Position numbers and translations under genes: made by a program. Positions 35,635 through 43,702 of a DNA stretch of 64,000 nucleotides are shown piece after piece. Every line of letters starts with the position of its first letter. The first letter of the stretch is position 1. The stretch is from Butyrivibrio hungatei DSM 14810 (GTDB lineage Bacteria; Bacillota; Clostridia; Lachnospirales; Lachnospiraceae): positions 62,001 to 126,000 of the forward strand of contig NZ_FRDH01000006.1 in NCBI RefSeq assembly GCF_900143205.1. Direction: 5' to 3'. The notes under the pieces are model-generated. The model was not told the DNA's origin, did no database searches, and worked only from the letters and a program-made list of their open reading frames with translations.

Positions 35635-36023
35635 TTCTTTATCTTGTCGATAAGCTCCAGGTCTGCTGGAAGCCAATCCACTGTATTCAGTTCGTCGAAG
35701 CCTAACCACTTGGCGGCTTCATGTTCTAAAAGTTTGAGTTCTCCAGAAGCAACTGTCGCCCAGAAACAATGCATGTGTAAGTGAAAAGCCTCGTAATCAT
35801 AATCAACTATATCAATTAGATCATGAACAGTAATCTCAGCTCCTAGTTCCTCTCTAATCTCACGAACAAGAGCTTCCTCAGGTGTTTCTCCCTCTTCAAT
35901 CTTTCCCCCAGGAAATTCCCATCCATCCTTGTACTCACCGTATCCTCGCTGAGTAGCGAATATCTTTTTCTTGTTATCATAATTGTCGCAGATAACTGCT
36001 GCTACAACATTCACTATCTTCAT
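35619..36023 (-). CDS. MutT-like NUDIX hydrolase
   Basis: A 134-residue protein with the complete Nudix box GGKIEEGETPEEALVREIREEL and the MutT-like start IVNVVAAVICD. Length and sequence fit 8-oxo-dGTP or related (deoxy)nucleotide diphosphatases, a sanitation role. Its start faces the toxin locus 180 bp away, and the LexA-like box at 36071 lies 48 bp upstream of its ATG, so DNA-damage control of this gene too is possible. Confidence 0.92.
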   Translation of the reverse strand: MKIVNVVAAVICDNYDNKKKIFATQRGYGEYKDGWEFPGGKIEEGETPEEALVREIREELGAEITVHDLIDIVDYDYEAFHLHMHCFWATVASGELKLLEHEAAKWLGFDELNTVDWLPADLELIDKIKKETCN

Positions 36024-36062
36024 TATTCATTTTCCCCACAACTATCAATGATAATTCATTTG

Positions 36063-36091
36063 TTGACTATCGAATGTATGTTCGATATAAT
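36063..36091 (+). promoter_or_regulatory. Sigma-A promoter of the toxin mRNA
   Basis: TTGACT (36063-36068), 17-bp spacer, TATAAT (36086-36091). Predicted start about 36098. Confidence 0.85.
36071..36084. promoter_or_regulatory. LexA/SOS-box-like operator inside the toxin promoter
   Basis: CGAATGTATGTTCG matches the palindromic Gram-positive SOS box CGAACATATGTTCG-type (CGAAC-N4-GTTCG) with one arm mismatch. It sits precisely between -35 and -10, where LexA would occlude RNA polymerase. Confidence 0.7.
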
Positions 36092-36204
36092 TGTGACCGT
36101 GCTACCTGTAGCAACGGTAGGCGGTTAGTCCTCTTCCAGAGGACTGTGACCTCTGTTTATCATAGAAATCTCGTATGAGAAATCTTTGTTGGAGGTACTT
36201 GCTT

Positions 36205-36309
36205 ATGCCACTAACAATCAGTGACCTCATTGCAGTGCTTGCACTGTGTGCGACTTTTTTTAGTCTTGGTTACATGTTTGGTAGGCATGATTCCAAGACA
36301 CAAAAATAA
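36205..36309 (+). CDS. Putative type I holin-like toxin, 34 aa
   Basis: ATG 36205 has a perfect GGAGGT 8 nt upstream. The peptide starts MPLTISDLIAVLALCATFFS and ends LGYMFGRHDSKTQK: a single membrane helix followed by a basic tail, the pattern of Fst/TxpA/holin-like type I toxins. The leader of about 105 nt carries hairpins (GTCCTC/GAGGAC) that could hide the ribosome site. A stem-loop shared with a converging small RNA ends the transcript. No alternative host gene lies nearby. Toxicity is inferred from shape and layout only. Confidence 0.75.
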   Translation: MPLTISDLIAVLALCATFFSLGYMFGRHDSKTQK

Positions 36310-36341
36310 CCGCCCCAGCCTGGACAGTTGAGCGGTTATTT
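36304..36341. terminator. Bidirectional terminator shared by toxin mRNA and antisense RNA
   Basis: AAATAACCGC and GCGGTTATTT, 10-bp stem with an 18-nt loop. Ts follow on both strands, longer on the minus strand. Confidence 0.85.
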
Positions 36342-36387
36342 GCAAACACTTAACTACGCGGGCTAACCGTCTACCGGTAGCACTCAC
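36304..36387 (-). ncRNA. Predicted antisense (antitoxin) RNA, about 84 nt
   Basis: A minus-strand promoter TTGACG (36417-36422), 17 bp, TAGTAT (36394-36399) predicts a start near 36387. The transcript would run GTGAGTGCTACCGGTAGACG and onward into the stem shared with the toxin mRNA, ending in TTTTTGTG. Its 5' end is nearly the same sequence as the 5' end of the toxin mRNA, because the two form an inverted repeat (36099-36128 and 36363-36383). Confidence 0.65.
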
Positions 36388-36393
36388 ATAAAT

Positions 36394-36422
36394 ATACTAA
36401 CATTACCTATAATTGGCGTCAA
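36394..36422 (-). promoter_or_regulatory. Promoter of the antisense RNA
   Basis: TTGACG and TAGTAT with a 17-bp spacer on the minus strand. Confidence 0.7.
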
Positions 36423-36504
36423 ATAGATTTACACGTCCCCAGTATTGTGCTAAGGTACAGTCAACTCGTTAATTTTTGCATTATATAAAGAAAGAAGCAC
36501 TAAA

Positions 36505-38178
36505 ATGAAAAGAAAATTTTTAATCCCCTTATTAACAACAATCCTAGTTCTGACTGCCTGTGGCAAAGACGCAGGTTCAGACCCTGACAATATATTTGAG
36601 TCAACAGCTGGTAGCTCAGCAGAAACATCTGCTGAAAACTCAAACAACAGTGACGCACCTGATTCCATGGCAAACGCTGAGCCTATCTCTGAAGACGAGA
36701 TTAATGAGTTCAACGATTTATTTTCAACTCCAGAATACATTGGCTTTCTCAAGAAGCCTTTTAACGATCCATCTGAGCTTGATTGGGACGTAGTTCTTGA
36801 ATCCGGCGGCATTATAGACACTAACATTTCTCAGGATGAGATAGACGCATTCGTCAAAGAAGAAAATCAGGAGCGTCTTTATGCAAATTTATGGCGTATT
36901 TCAAAAAAAGACCTTGATTCATACGCCAAGTCACATACAGGTGAAAGCTTTGATGCAGGAAATGACTCTTTTACCTGGAGATACCTTGAGCAATACGACT
37001 CATACTATATAGAAAAGTTTGAAATGGAAGAGCCTATCTTTTTCACTTGCGTATCTGGTGAAAAGAGTGGAAACGAATACTCTCTAAGATTCACTACTGA
37101 CCAGCCTGACCATTACGGCTATAACTCTGACAGGATCATAAACCTAACAAAGGATGGCGACAGCATTATCGTAAGATCAAACTCCATACAGTGGGAAGAA
37201 AACTGTAATCCAGATCAAACCTTCGATGTAGAGCTTGTTCCTGGTGAAGGACCTGTTCGCTTTATCTCATATCCTGGAGATGCCCAAAATGGTGTAGGGA
37301 TAGCGATAGTCAAAGACGGCAAGCTTATTACAAGCTTAAGCACTTACACTTCCCGCGGCGACAACTGGGGATATTTCAAGAAGCTAAACGCTGTTGGATT
37401 CTTCGACTTCAATGCTGATGGGGTAAAAGATATTGCGATGATCGGAGAGACAGACTTTGGAACAAACATAATCCTTGCAGAATCAGTGCCTGGTGGAAGT
37501 TATGAAGACTTCTATGATGTCCCAGAAAAGATTGAAGAGCAGTACGGCGATAGCGTATCTATCCCCCAGATCAAATCATTCCTTTTGGGAGACAACACAG
37601 ACTGCACATTTGGTCATTACGAAGATGCTTACGAACAGATTGCTAACCTCTATCACATTGGTAGCGATGATGTAACCTTTGATCTTATATATGTGGATGA
37701 TGACGACATTCCTGAACTTGTGGCAGGCAAAGATGGTTATTATGTTTCACTCTACACCTTCAAAGACGGACATGCTCACTGCTACATGCACCACTGGACC
37801 TATGGTGCCATGGGAAATGCTGGATACTACTATTCTCCACGCAAAAATGTTTTTCACAATACAAACTATGACTATGCAGGTGCCATTCAGTACGAAGCTT
37901 TCATGTCAATTCGAGAAGATGGTGAGCTTGAAGAAGATTTATGCGCCAAGTATATTTGGTTTCAGGATACTGATGGCGACGGTGCTCCTTCAGAAGACGA
38001 AGAAATGTCTGATGACTACACTGAGCCATATGGCGAATACTACACTAATTTAACCGGCAAGGACATGACAACAGAAGAGATCAAAGCTGAAATTGAACGA
38101 CTTGAATCTCTCGAATTTAAAGAGGTCCACGGCAGCATAAGCTATGAAGAGCTCCTCGGCGCCTTAGGAGTCAGATGA
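36505..38178 (+). CDS. Lipoprotein with Asp-rich FG-GAP-like segments
   Basis: A 557-residue lipoprotein: signal peptide and lipobox VLTACG (Cys about 20), then a Ser/Glu/Asn-rich linker. FDFNADGVKDIAMIGETDFG and VDDDDIPELVAGKDGYY resemble calcium-binding integrin-type repeats, and FQDTDGDGAPSEDEEM is EF-hand-like near the C-terminus. No catalytic motif. Its 3' end overlaps the convergent SpoIIE gene by 15 bp. Confidence 0.85.
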   Translation: MKRKFLIPLLTTILVLTACGKDAGSDPDNIFESTAGSSAETSAENSNNSDAPDSMANAEPISEDEINEFNDLFSTPEYIGFLKKPFNDPSELDWDVVLESGGIIDTNISQDEIDAFVKEENQERLYANLWRISKKDLDSYAKSHTGESFDAGNDSFTWRYLEQYDSYYIEKFEMEEPIFFTCVSGEKSGNEYSLRFTTDQPDHYGYNSDRIINLTKDGDSIIVRSNSIQWEENCNPDQTFDVELVPGEGPVRFISYPGDAQNGVGIAIVKDGKLITSLSTYTSRGDNWGYFKKLNAVGFFDFNADGVKDIAMIGETDFGTNIILAESVPGGSYEDFYDVPEKIEEQYGDSVSIPQIKSFLLGDNTDCTFGHYEDAYEQIANLYHIGSDDVTFDLIYVDDDDIPELVAGKDGYYVSLYTFKDGHAHCYMHHWTYGAMGNAGYYYSPRKNVFHNTNYDYAGAIQYEAFMSIREDGELEEDLCAKYIWFQDTDGDGAPSEDEEMSDDYTEPYGEYYTNLTGKDMTTEEIKAEIERLESLEFKEVHGSISYEELLGALGVR

Positions 38179-39720
38179 GCCTTCTGCCACTCCATGATAC
38201 TGAAGTGCCAGCATAGTAATATCATCAAACTGAGGTGCATCCTTGACGAAGTGATCAATACTCATGCGCACGTTCTTATCAATATCTTCAACAGATTTAT
38301 CAAGATTTTCATTAAGAGCTGTTAGGAGCCTTTCTTCTCCGAACAGCTCTTTTCCTATATTAGTAGCTTCCGTCACGCCGTCGGTGTAGAGGAAGATCAC
38401 GTCGCCTTCATACAGATTGATCTTGCCGCCCTTGAATCTAATGCCTTCAAGAGTTGCAACTGGCGGAGAATGCTTCTCTTTTACCAGTTCAAACTTGCCT
38501 GCACGCCTCTTGAGAGCTGGATACTCGTGACCAGCATTTGAATAGACCAACTCACCTGTAGATATTGTAAGGATTCCATGCCACACCGTTACAAACATCT
38601 CTAGAATATTGCCTTCGCAGAGTTGATTGTTCACATTTCCAAGAATCGTATTGGGATCTAAGTCTGTTGAATTCAGAGTCTGAGTCTTTATGATAGTCTT
38701 GGCGATCATCATGAAAAGAGCTGCCGGCACGCCTTTACCGGAAACATCAGCCATAGTGATAGCCAGATGATCATCATCAATAAGATAAAAATCGTAGAAA
38801 TCCCCGCCAACCTCTTTTGCAGGAGTCATAGAGCCATAAAGGGAAAACTCCTCCCTATCCGGAAATGGTGGAAAGACTCTAGGCAGCACATTTTCCTGGA
38901 TGCTCTTTGCAAGGGATAAGTCCCTGTCTGCCACAGCTTTTTCTCTGCCCTGGATCAGGTTCAGAACACCGTACATCACAAGTATCACCAGCATAATGAC
39001 GCTAGCAATGATAGAAAGCCCGTAGGCCGGGGATGTTATGATAGATATCACCAGAGGTCCAAGGCCATATACAAAGAAAGCGACGATCTGATACTTCTGA
39101 AGATTTTTTCGTTCTATCACCACCACAGTAAGAGTTCCTATCATGGTGACAAAGGAATAGATCATGGACATAGGGTATAATGCGCTTCTTTGGTAGATGG
39201 ATTCTGGCGTGATAGTATAGTACATTCCATTAAACTGATTTATGATGCGGAAAAAAATGGCAAGAAATAGTCCAACTCTCGCAAGAATGTCCAGTGCTTT
39301 GACACTTTTCTTATCAAGCTCTAAGTATGTTCTTGTGTACATCCAGAAAAAGAAAGCCTCAAAGGGTGCGCAACAGTAATAAAGAAAGTTATCTACATAA
39401 TTAAGCCATCTGTATTTCACAACGCCGTCTACAAGCCAAGCTACTGAATCGCTAAAAACTCCCAAATAAGCGACGTTTATCAGGCACAAAAGCCACTTTA
39501 AGTTGCTGCCTGTCTTTTGTACATCAATTAGGCAGCATATGAAGAGAACGTAGCCCATGAGCATTCCAAACATATCGCATCCAATGTTCAGGATGTAGAT
39601 AGGCTTTAGATTTGTCAGCCCTCTTATGTAGATCAGCTGAGCACTGATCAATATCATAAAGAAATAGACAAACGTTGCTATTATTGCTCTTCTTTTTTGT
39701 CTCTTTGAAAGTAGATTCAT
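38164..39720 (-). CDS. Membrane-bound SpoIIE/PP2C-family phosphatase
   Basis: A 518-residue protein. The N-terminal half has about seven membrane helices (residues about 12-255). The C-terminal PP2C domain (about 280-518) has FYDFYLIDDDHLAITMADVSGKG with both metal Asp motifs, LYTDGVTEATN and FDDITMLALQY. It should dephosphorylate a STAS-domain protein in a partner-switching pathway. One base separates it from the upstream MATE-ATPase gene, whose C-terminal domain is the matching kinase type. Signal input is probably sensed by the 7-TM part. Confidence 0.93.
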   Translation of the reverse strand: MNLLSKRQKRRAIIATFVYFFMILISAQLIYIRGLTNLKPIYILNIGCDMFGMLMGYVLFICCLIDVQKTGSNLKWLLCLINVAYLGVFSDSVAWLVDGVVKYRWLNYVDNFLYYCCAPFEAFFFWMYTRTYLELDKKSVKALDILARVGLFLAIFFRIINQFNGMYYTITPESIYQRSALYPMSMIYSFVTMIGTLTVVVIERKNLQKYQIVAFFVYGLGPLVISIITSPAYGLSIIASVIMLVILVMYGVLNLIQGREKAVADRDLSLAKSIQENVLPRVFPPFPDREEFSLYGSMTPAKEVGGDFYDFYLIDDDHLAITMADVSGKGVPAALFMMIAKTIIKTQTLNSTDLDPNTILGNVNNQLCEGNILEMFVTVWHGILTISTGELVYSNAGHEYPALKRRAGKFELVKEKHSPPVATLEGIRFKGGKINLYEGDVIFLYTDGVTEATNIGKELFGEERLLTALNENLDKSVEDIDKNVRMSIDHFVKDAPQFDDITMLALQYHGVAEGSSDS

Positions 39721-39721
39721 A

Positions 39722-41494
39722 TCATATCCTCACTGTTAACACATTTATTCCAAGTAGATTCTGGTACTTCACTTCTTCTGCTATCTTAAATACCATTCTG
39801 ATTCCGATGTTTTTTGTAATATCTTCATCTTCTGCAAGGAACTGACGCTCCCTCGGATCAAAAGCAACGCAATCATCCTTTATTCTCAGTATGATGTCGT
39901 CATTTTTGTGAACCACACGGACATCCACGGAATGTTGCCTCTTATCATTAGTAAAGCCGTGCCGCACAACATTTCCTGCCATCTCTTCCATGGAAAGTCC
40001 AGCAATATAGGATCTCTTTTTATCAACTCCTCTCCCCCTGCAGAAATTCTGGATCTTCTCGGCAACAAGAGGAACATCCTCCATCTTCTTAAGTGAAATG
40101 TCCATCCTGTCATGACTGGAAGTCCCGAATTCATCAGGCATTGCCAGAAATTCCTCCAAATGCCGCGGAATCGTTCCCTTCACCACCAGTGGATACACGC
40201 AGATCACGAAGGTCGTAACCACGCCGCTTAGGACGTAGGCTATGTACACGCTATTCATTCCAAGGCTCTTTATCAAAAGAACTGTGAACAGCGATACGCA
40301 CAAAAAACCGTCAAGAACATTTAAGATATGTAGTATCACGTGCCTATCAACAGCATGGACATAGCAAATGAAATGCATGATGATAAGGCTAAAAGGCATG
40401 CTGAGTGGAACGATTCTAAATCCCCAGACAGTCATCATGTAAACTGGATCCGCAGGATCTTTGTAAAAAAGTGATGCAAAGGGCTCAGCCAAAACAATGA
40501 TAAATACAGAGATTCCGCACATGATAGGGATGTATCTTCTAAACATTCCCCTCATGATATCCGTCAGCGTCTGCCTGTCGTCTTCACCTATGGCAACGCT
40601 TATGAGAAGCCTTGATACTGCGATCATTCCGGCAGGTATTGCCATGAACACAGTCAGCAGGTTATTAACCGCCGCAAATGCTGAGATTCCGATGCTTCCC
40701 ACATAGGTTGTAAGAAGGCCGTTGATGATAAAGCCCCTTACTGAGTGAAATGCGCTTTCCTCTGCACTTGGAATTCCGATGAGAATAATGTCTTTTAACT
40801 CATCAAGATCAAAATCACTAAGGCTAAATCTCATGTAGGAGGCGCCGAATGCAAAGTGACTAGCTTCCAGCAGGCAGAACACCCACATTCCAAGGGACGA
40901 AGCAAGGGCTAGTCCGAAAGCTTCCATGTGGAGAACACGTACAAATATGTAATTCAAAATGAGATTTACGATGATAAAAGAAATGCTGGCTACAACAGAT
41001 ACTCTCTGCCTGTTTTCAAGAGATAGAAAAACAGTTAGCTGATTACCTAGTATAAAAGGAATGATGCCTATAGCCTGACCTAGAATGTATGTGTTGAAGA
41101 TTGCTCTTACTGAAATATCTTTTGTAAAGATAAAAGTCAGGTCAAAGGCCGCCAGAAACAAAAGCACAGTGATGATCACCAGAGACAAAAAAACAGACAG
41201 AACGACGTCTAAGGTAAAAATGTTGTTTACCTTGTGCTGCTCATTCTGTCCCATGTATTTTCCACATAGAAATGCAGAACCACCCAAAAGGATGGTACTG
41301 CATGCTGATATTATAAGATTCAAAGGGCCGTACAAACCCACAGCACCCATGGCATCTATGCCTACAAAGTTGGCTGCAAAATAACTGGAAACTATTCCGT
41401 TGACTGTACCCACTGCTGCGAACAGGATCTGTATTGGAAGAAGCCGCATCATCAGTGAAGTGACCATCTTAGCATTAGCTTTATGTTCCTGCAT
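39722..41494 (-). CDS. MATE transporter fused to an RsbW/SpoIIAB-like ATPase domain
   Basis: A 590-residue protein. Residues about 10-440 form a 12-helix MATE fold (GTVNGIVSSYFAANFVGIDAMGAVGLYGPLN, LGGSAFLCGKYMGQ, RLLISVAIGEDDRQTLTDIM). From about residue 460 a soluble GHKL ATPase domain follows: SMEEMAGNVVRHGF (N-box with Glu and Asn), IILRIKDDCVAFDP (G1-like) and KNIGIRMVFKIAEEVKY. This domain is that of anti-sigma serine kinases. The fusion plus the adjacent SpoIIE phosphatase suggests that transport or membrane state gates a partner-switching signal. GGGGACGG precedes the ATG. Confidence 0.93.
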   Translation of the reverse strand: MQEHKANAKMVTSLMMRLLPIQILFAAVGTVNGIVSSYFAANFVGIDAMGAVGLYGPLNLIISACSTILLGGSAFLCGKYMGQNEQHKVNNIFTLDVVLSVFLSLVIITVLLFLAAFDLTFIFTKDISVRAIFNTYILGQAIGIIPFILGNQLTVFLSLENRQRVSVVASISFIIVNLILNYIFVRVLHMEAFGLALASSLGMWVFCLLEASHFAFGASYMRFSLSDFDLDELKDIILIGIPSAEESAFHSVRGFIINGLLTTYVGSIGISAFAAVNNLLTVFMAIPAGMIAVSRLLISVAIGEDDRQTLTDIMRGMFRRYIPIMCGISVFIIVLAEPFASLFYKDPADPVYMMTVWGFRIVPLSMPFSLIIMHFICYVHAVDRHVILHILNVLDGFLCVSLFTVLLIKSLGMNSVYIAYVLSGVVTTFVICVYPLVVKGTIPRHLEEFLAMPDEFGTSSHDRMDISLKKMEDVPLVAEKIQNFCRGRGVDKKRSYIAGLSMEEMAGNVVRHGFTNDKRQHSVDVRVVHKNDDIILRIKDDCVAFDPRERQFLAEDEDITKNIGIRMVFKIAEEVKYQNLLGINVLTVRI

Positions 41495-41555
41495 TGCACC
41501 GTCCCCTCAAAATATATACATATTATAGCATTTATTTTGACGGCGTGGCGATAGT

Positions 41556-41635
41556 AAATGAGCCCTAGGGACGGAGGTTAGGGCTCATTTTTGCAAAAAT
41601 GAGCCACTACCTCCGTCCCTGGGGCTCACTTTTTT
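41556..41635. repeat. R1 palindrome, full copy (f)
   Basis: Halves GAGCCCTAGGGACGGAGGTT and TACCTCCGTCCCTGGGGCTC are separated by TTTTTGCAAAAA. It abuts the stop codon of the next lipoprotein gene and precedes the MATE promoter (TGCTATAAT at about 41523 on the minus strand). Confidence 0.92.
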
Positions 41636-42636
41636 CACTTCGTGAGCATTACGTCATAGATACCGCCAAAGTCTGAATTCTGCCAGGTTTCTTCGCCTGT
41701 GCCCCAGACATCAAAATATCTGCCTTCCTTAGTAAGGTAGGTAATGTTCTTACATTCTTTTAAAATAGTTCCATCATCGTTCTTTGTTGTCTTTGAATAG
41801 TTGACGTTGATGATTCCGTTATCTCTTTTGATGATATTATCAATATCGTAGCCTTCTGCTCTGATCTCTGAAGCAAGGTCTGTTCCAACAGCCTCGTTAA
41901 GCTCTTGTTCTGTGATCTCAGTAGCCTCAAACTCTGCAAAATCGCCTGCTGCCTTGTCATAGTAGAAGTAGTAGTTCTTCCAGGAGTGGCCTGTGATCAT
42001 GGCCTCATCTTCCTTGCCCTCTTCATATTCAAAATAAACATCATAGGCACTCATTGAAATACAGTAATCATCCACATAATCAGGCTCATAGAATGCACCA
42101 AGGCCAGACACTATGGATTCATGGTACTCACCGCCATCTACGTAAAAGAGGTATGAAACTGCGCTAGTTGTATAGTTCTTGTTTATTTCAACAAAGATCT
42201 TATCTTCTGTTGTAATCACATTAAGAATCTTGCCATCATGGTAAACAACATATTCTTCAGGCAAAGCTTCTTCGCACTTGTCATCTGAAACAAACCAAAG
42301 TGTTCCTGTACATTCGCCAAATTCTTCATCAGGCTCATTACCTATAAATACGAAGGCTTCCTCTGTTCCGTCACCATCAAAATCCTTTGAGATAATGTCG
42401 CGTACATCTTCTATTGTCTTTTCAGATTTTTCTACCGCTTTCTGAGCAAACTTGTTGTTTGCGGAATCTTCTTCCACCACAGAACTTTCCTCTGTGCTTT
42501 CCTCCACACTACTAGACTCTTCGCTACTTTCAGTTCTTCCTTCTGATAGCCCCTCTGGCTCTGCCTTTCCCGCATTACCACACGCCGTCATTATCATCAT
42601 TCCCGCAAGAATGATCCCAATAGTCTTCTTTTTCAT
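41635..42636 (-). CDS. Lipoprotein with FG-GAP-like segment
   Basis: A 333-residue lipoprotein: lipobox MTACG (Cys about 19), then a Glu/Ser-rich linker (SEESSSVEESTEESSVVEE). DFDGDGTEEAFVFIGNEPDEEFGE is an integrin-like calcium loop. No enzyme motif recognised. It is followed by an R1 element, which probably ends its transcript. Confidence 0.83.
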   Translation of the reverse strand: MKKKTIGIILAGMMIMTACGNAGKAEPEGLSEGRTESSEESSSVEESTEESSVVEEDSANNKFAQKAVEKSEKTIEDVRDIISKDFDGDGTEEAFVFIGNEPDEEFGECTGTLWFVSDDKCEEALPEEYVVYHDGKILNVITTEDKIFVEINKNYTTSAVSYLFYVDGGEYHESIVSGLGAFYEPDYVDDYCISMSAYDVYFEYEEGKEDEAMITGHSWKNYYFYYDKAAGDFAEFEATEITEQELNEAVGTDLASEIRAEGYDIDNIIKRDNGIINVNYSKTTKNDDGTILKECKNITYLTKEGRYFDVWGTGEETWQNSDFGGIYDVMLTK

Positions 42637-42665
42637 TTCCTTTTATAAACTCCTTTTCCTATATT

Positions 42666-42953
42666 TTACAGGTCTTTTAACCTCATCATAAAAATAGAAT
42701 ACTCATCATTCTGGAAGTCCAGGTCTGGTGAGTTCTCGCCGCCACCATTGGTGCTACGCTTGATCTCTGCGTAGAATTCCTCGCCCTGGTTGACTATGTC
42801 CATCACACTCATAGGAAAACCCTCTTTGGTCGCGATATCGCAGAAATCAGCAATAGGATTGGCAGAATTTCTGGTGTTTAGTAGCTTTTCTTTTAAGTCG
42901 CTGTTTGTCTTTGCCTTCTCTATCAGTTGTTCCAACATTTCAGTAATTTCCAT
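42666..42953 (-). CDS. Nif11-like leader-type small protein
   Basis: A 95-residue protein with AGGAGG 6 nt before ATG. Residues 1-60 (LEQLIEKAKTNSDLKEKLLN...ATKEGFPMSV) match the helical Nif11 leader pattern found in precursors of modified peptides. A GGG at about 70-72 could be a double-Gly cleavage point, leaving a short acidic C-terminal part without Cys. No maturase or protease-transporter lies nearby. It may be a stand-alone Nif11 protein rather than a natural product precursor. It follows a NUDIX gene by 17 bp. Confidence 0.65.
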   Translation of the reverse strand: MEITEMLEQLIEKAKTNSDLKEKLLNTRNSANPIADFCDIATKEGFPMSVMDIVNQGEEFYAEIKRSTNGGGENSPDLDFQNDEYSIFMMRLKDL

Positions 42954-42970
42954 AGTCGCCTCCTTATGTA

Positions 42971-43498
42971 TTAAAGTGTATTCTCAATTCTCACAAGTCC
43001 CTGCCCAAAATTCTCGTCGTTGTGATCCATGACATGGTCGTAAAACTCATGAAACGGCATAACCTTCACATCATTAACTTCATAAGCGTCGAATTTAAAG
43101 CCATCCGCCGGCACATCCACTCTGCACATAAATGTGTATACGAAGAGCCCTGTTCCGTCGTCCCACTCTACGCTACTTTCAAACGCCAGTTTCAGCTGCT
43201 CTGGTAAAAGAGCTATGGAAAGCTCTTCCTGAACCTCTCTGCAGGCAGCTTCTAGAGGCGTCTCTCCGCTCCTTACTCCTCCGCCAGTCATATCCCACTT
43301 ACCAGCGTAGTACTTGGCTTTGAGAGATCTCTGCTGCACAACATACATTCCTTCGCCCTGTCCTGGAGCTGGGCTGTCGCTTGTCTTCATTATTGTAAGG
43401 ACGTGTTTTCTAAATTCGCCAGGTCTTTTTTCATAATGCTTTGGGACGTTCTCCCTGATCAGGCGCCCCTCTTTATCAAATATATCTACAAATTCCAT
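42971..43498 (-). CDS. NUDIX hydrolase (isopentenyl-PP isomerase-like subfamily)
   Basis: A 175-residue protein with Nudix box GGGVRSGETPLEAACREVQEEL and the N-terminal MEFVDIFDKEGRLIRENVP typical of YfcD-like proteins. It probably hydrolyses a nucleotide-sugar or dinucleotide-type substrate. It is the first of a two-gene unit with the Nif11-like protein. Its promoter faces an R1 element placed between divergent genes. Confidence 0.9.
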   Translation of the reverse strand: MEFVDIFDKEGRLIRENVPKHYEKRPGEFRKHVLTIMKTSDSPAPGQGEGMYVVQQRSLKAKYYAGKWDMTGGGVRSGETPLEAACREVQEELSIALLPEQLKLAFESSVEWDDGTGLFVYTFMCRVDVPADGFKFDAYEVNDVKVMPFHEFYDHVMDHNDENFGQGLVRIENTL

Positions 43499-43542
43499 GC
43501 GGTTTCTTCTTTCAATGTCGCTAGTTTTTAATACTATACCAC

Positions 43543-43617
43543 AAAATGAGCCCTAGGGACGGAGGTTAGGGCTCATTTTCACAAAAATGAGCCACAACCT
43601 CCGTCCCTAGGGCTCAC
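43543..43617. repeat. R1 palindrome, full copy (g)
   Basis: GAGCCCTAGGGACGGAGGTT and AACCTCCGTCCCTAGGGCTC halves with a TTTTCACAAAAA centre. It lies between divergently transcribed genes, so it cannot be serving just as a terminator. Confidence 0.92.
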
Positions 43618-43702
43618 TCGCCACCATGTTGACATGTCGCACTTATACAGTTAAGCTATTTCTATTTGTTAATAATTTTTTGTATTTATTTAGAGGAAAG
43701 AA

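Noticed and set aside
35334..35705. Open frame of 123 codons with 25-residue repeats across R2 array C
   Set aside because: It exists only because the repeat period (75 bp) is divisible by three; array B (74 bp) gives no such frame, there is no ribosome site, and it runs antisense into the NUDIX gene.
43543..43617. R1 as a simple rho-independent terminator
   Set aside because: Copies (g) and (j) lie between divergent genes where no transcript ends, so termination alone does not explain the family.
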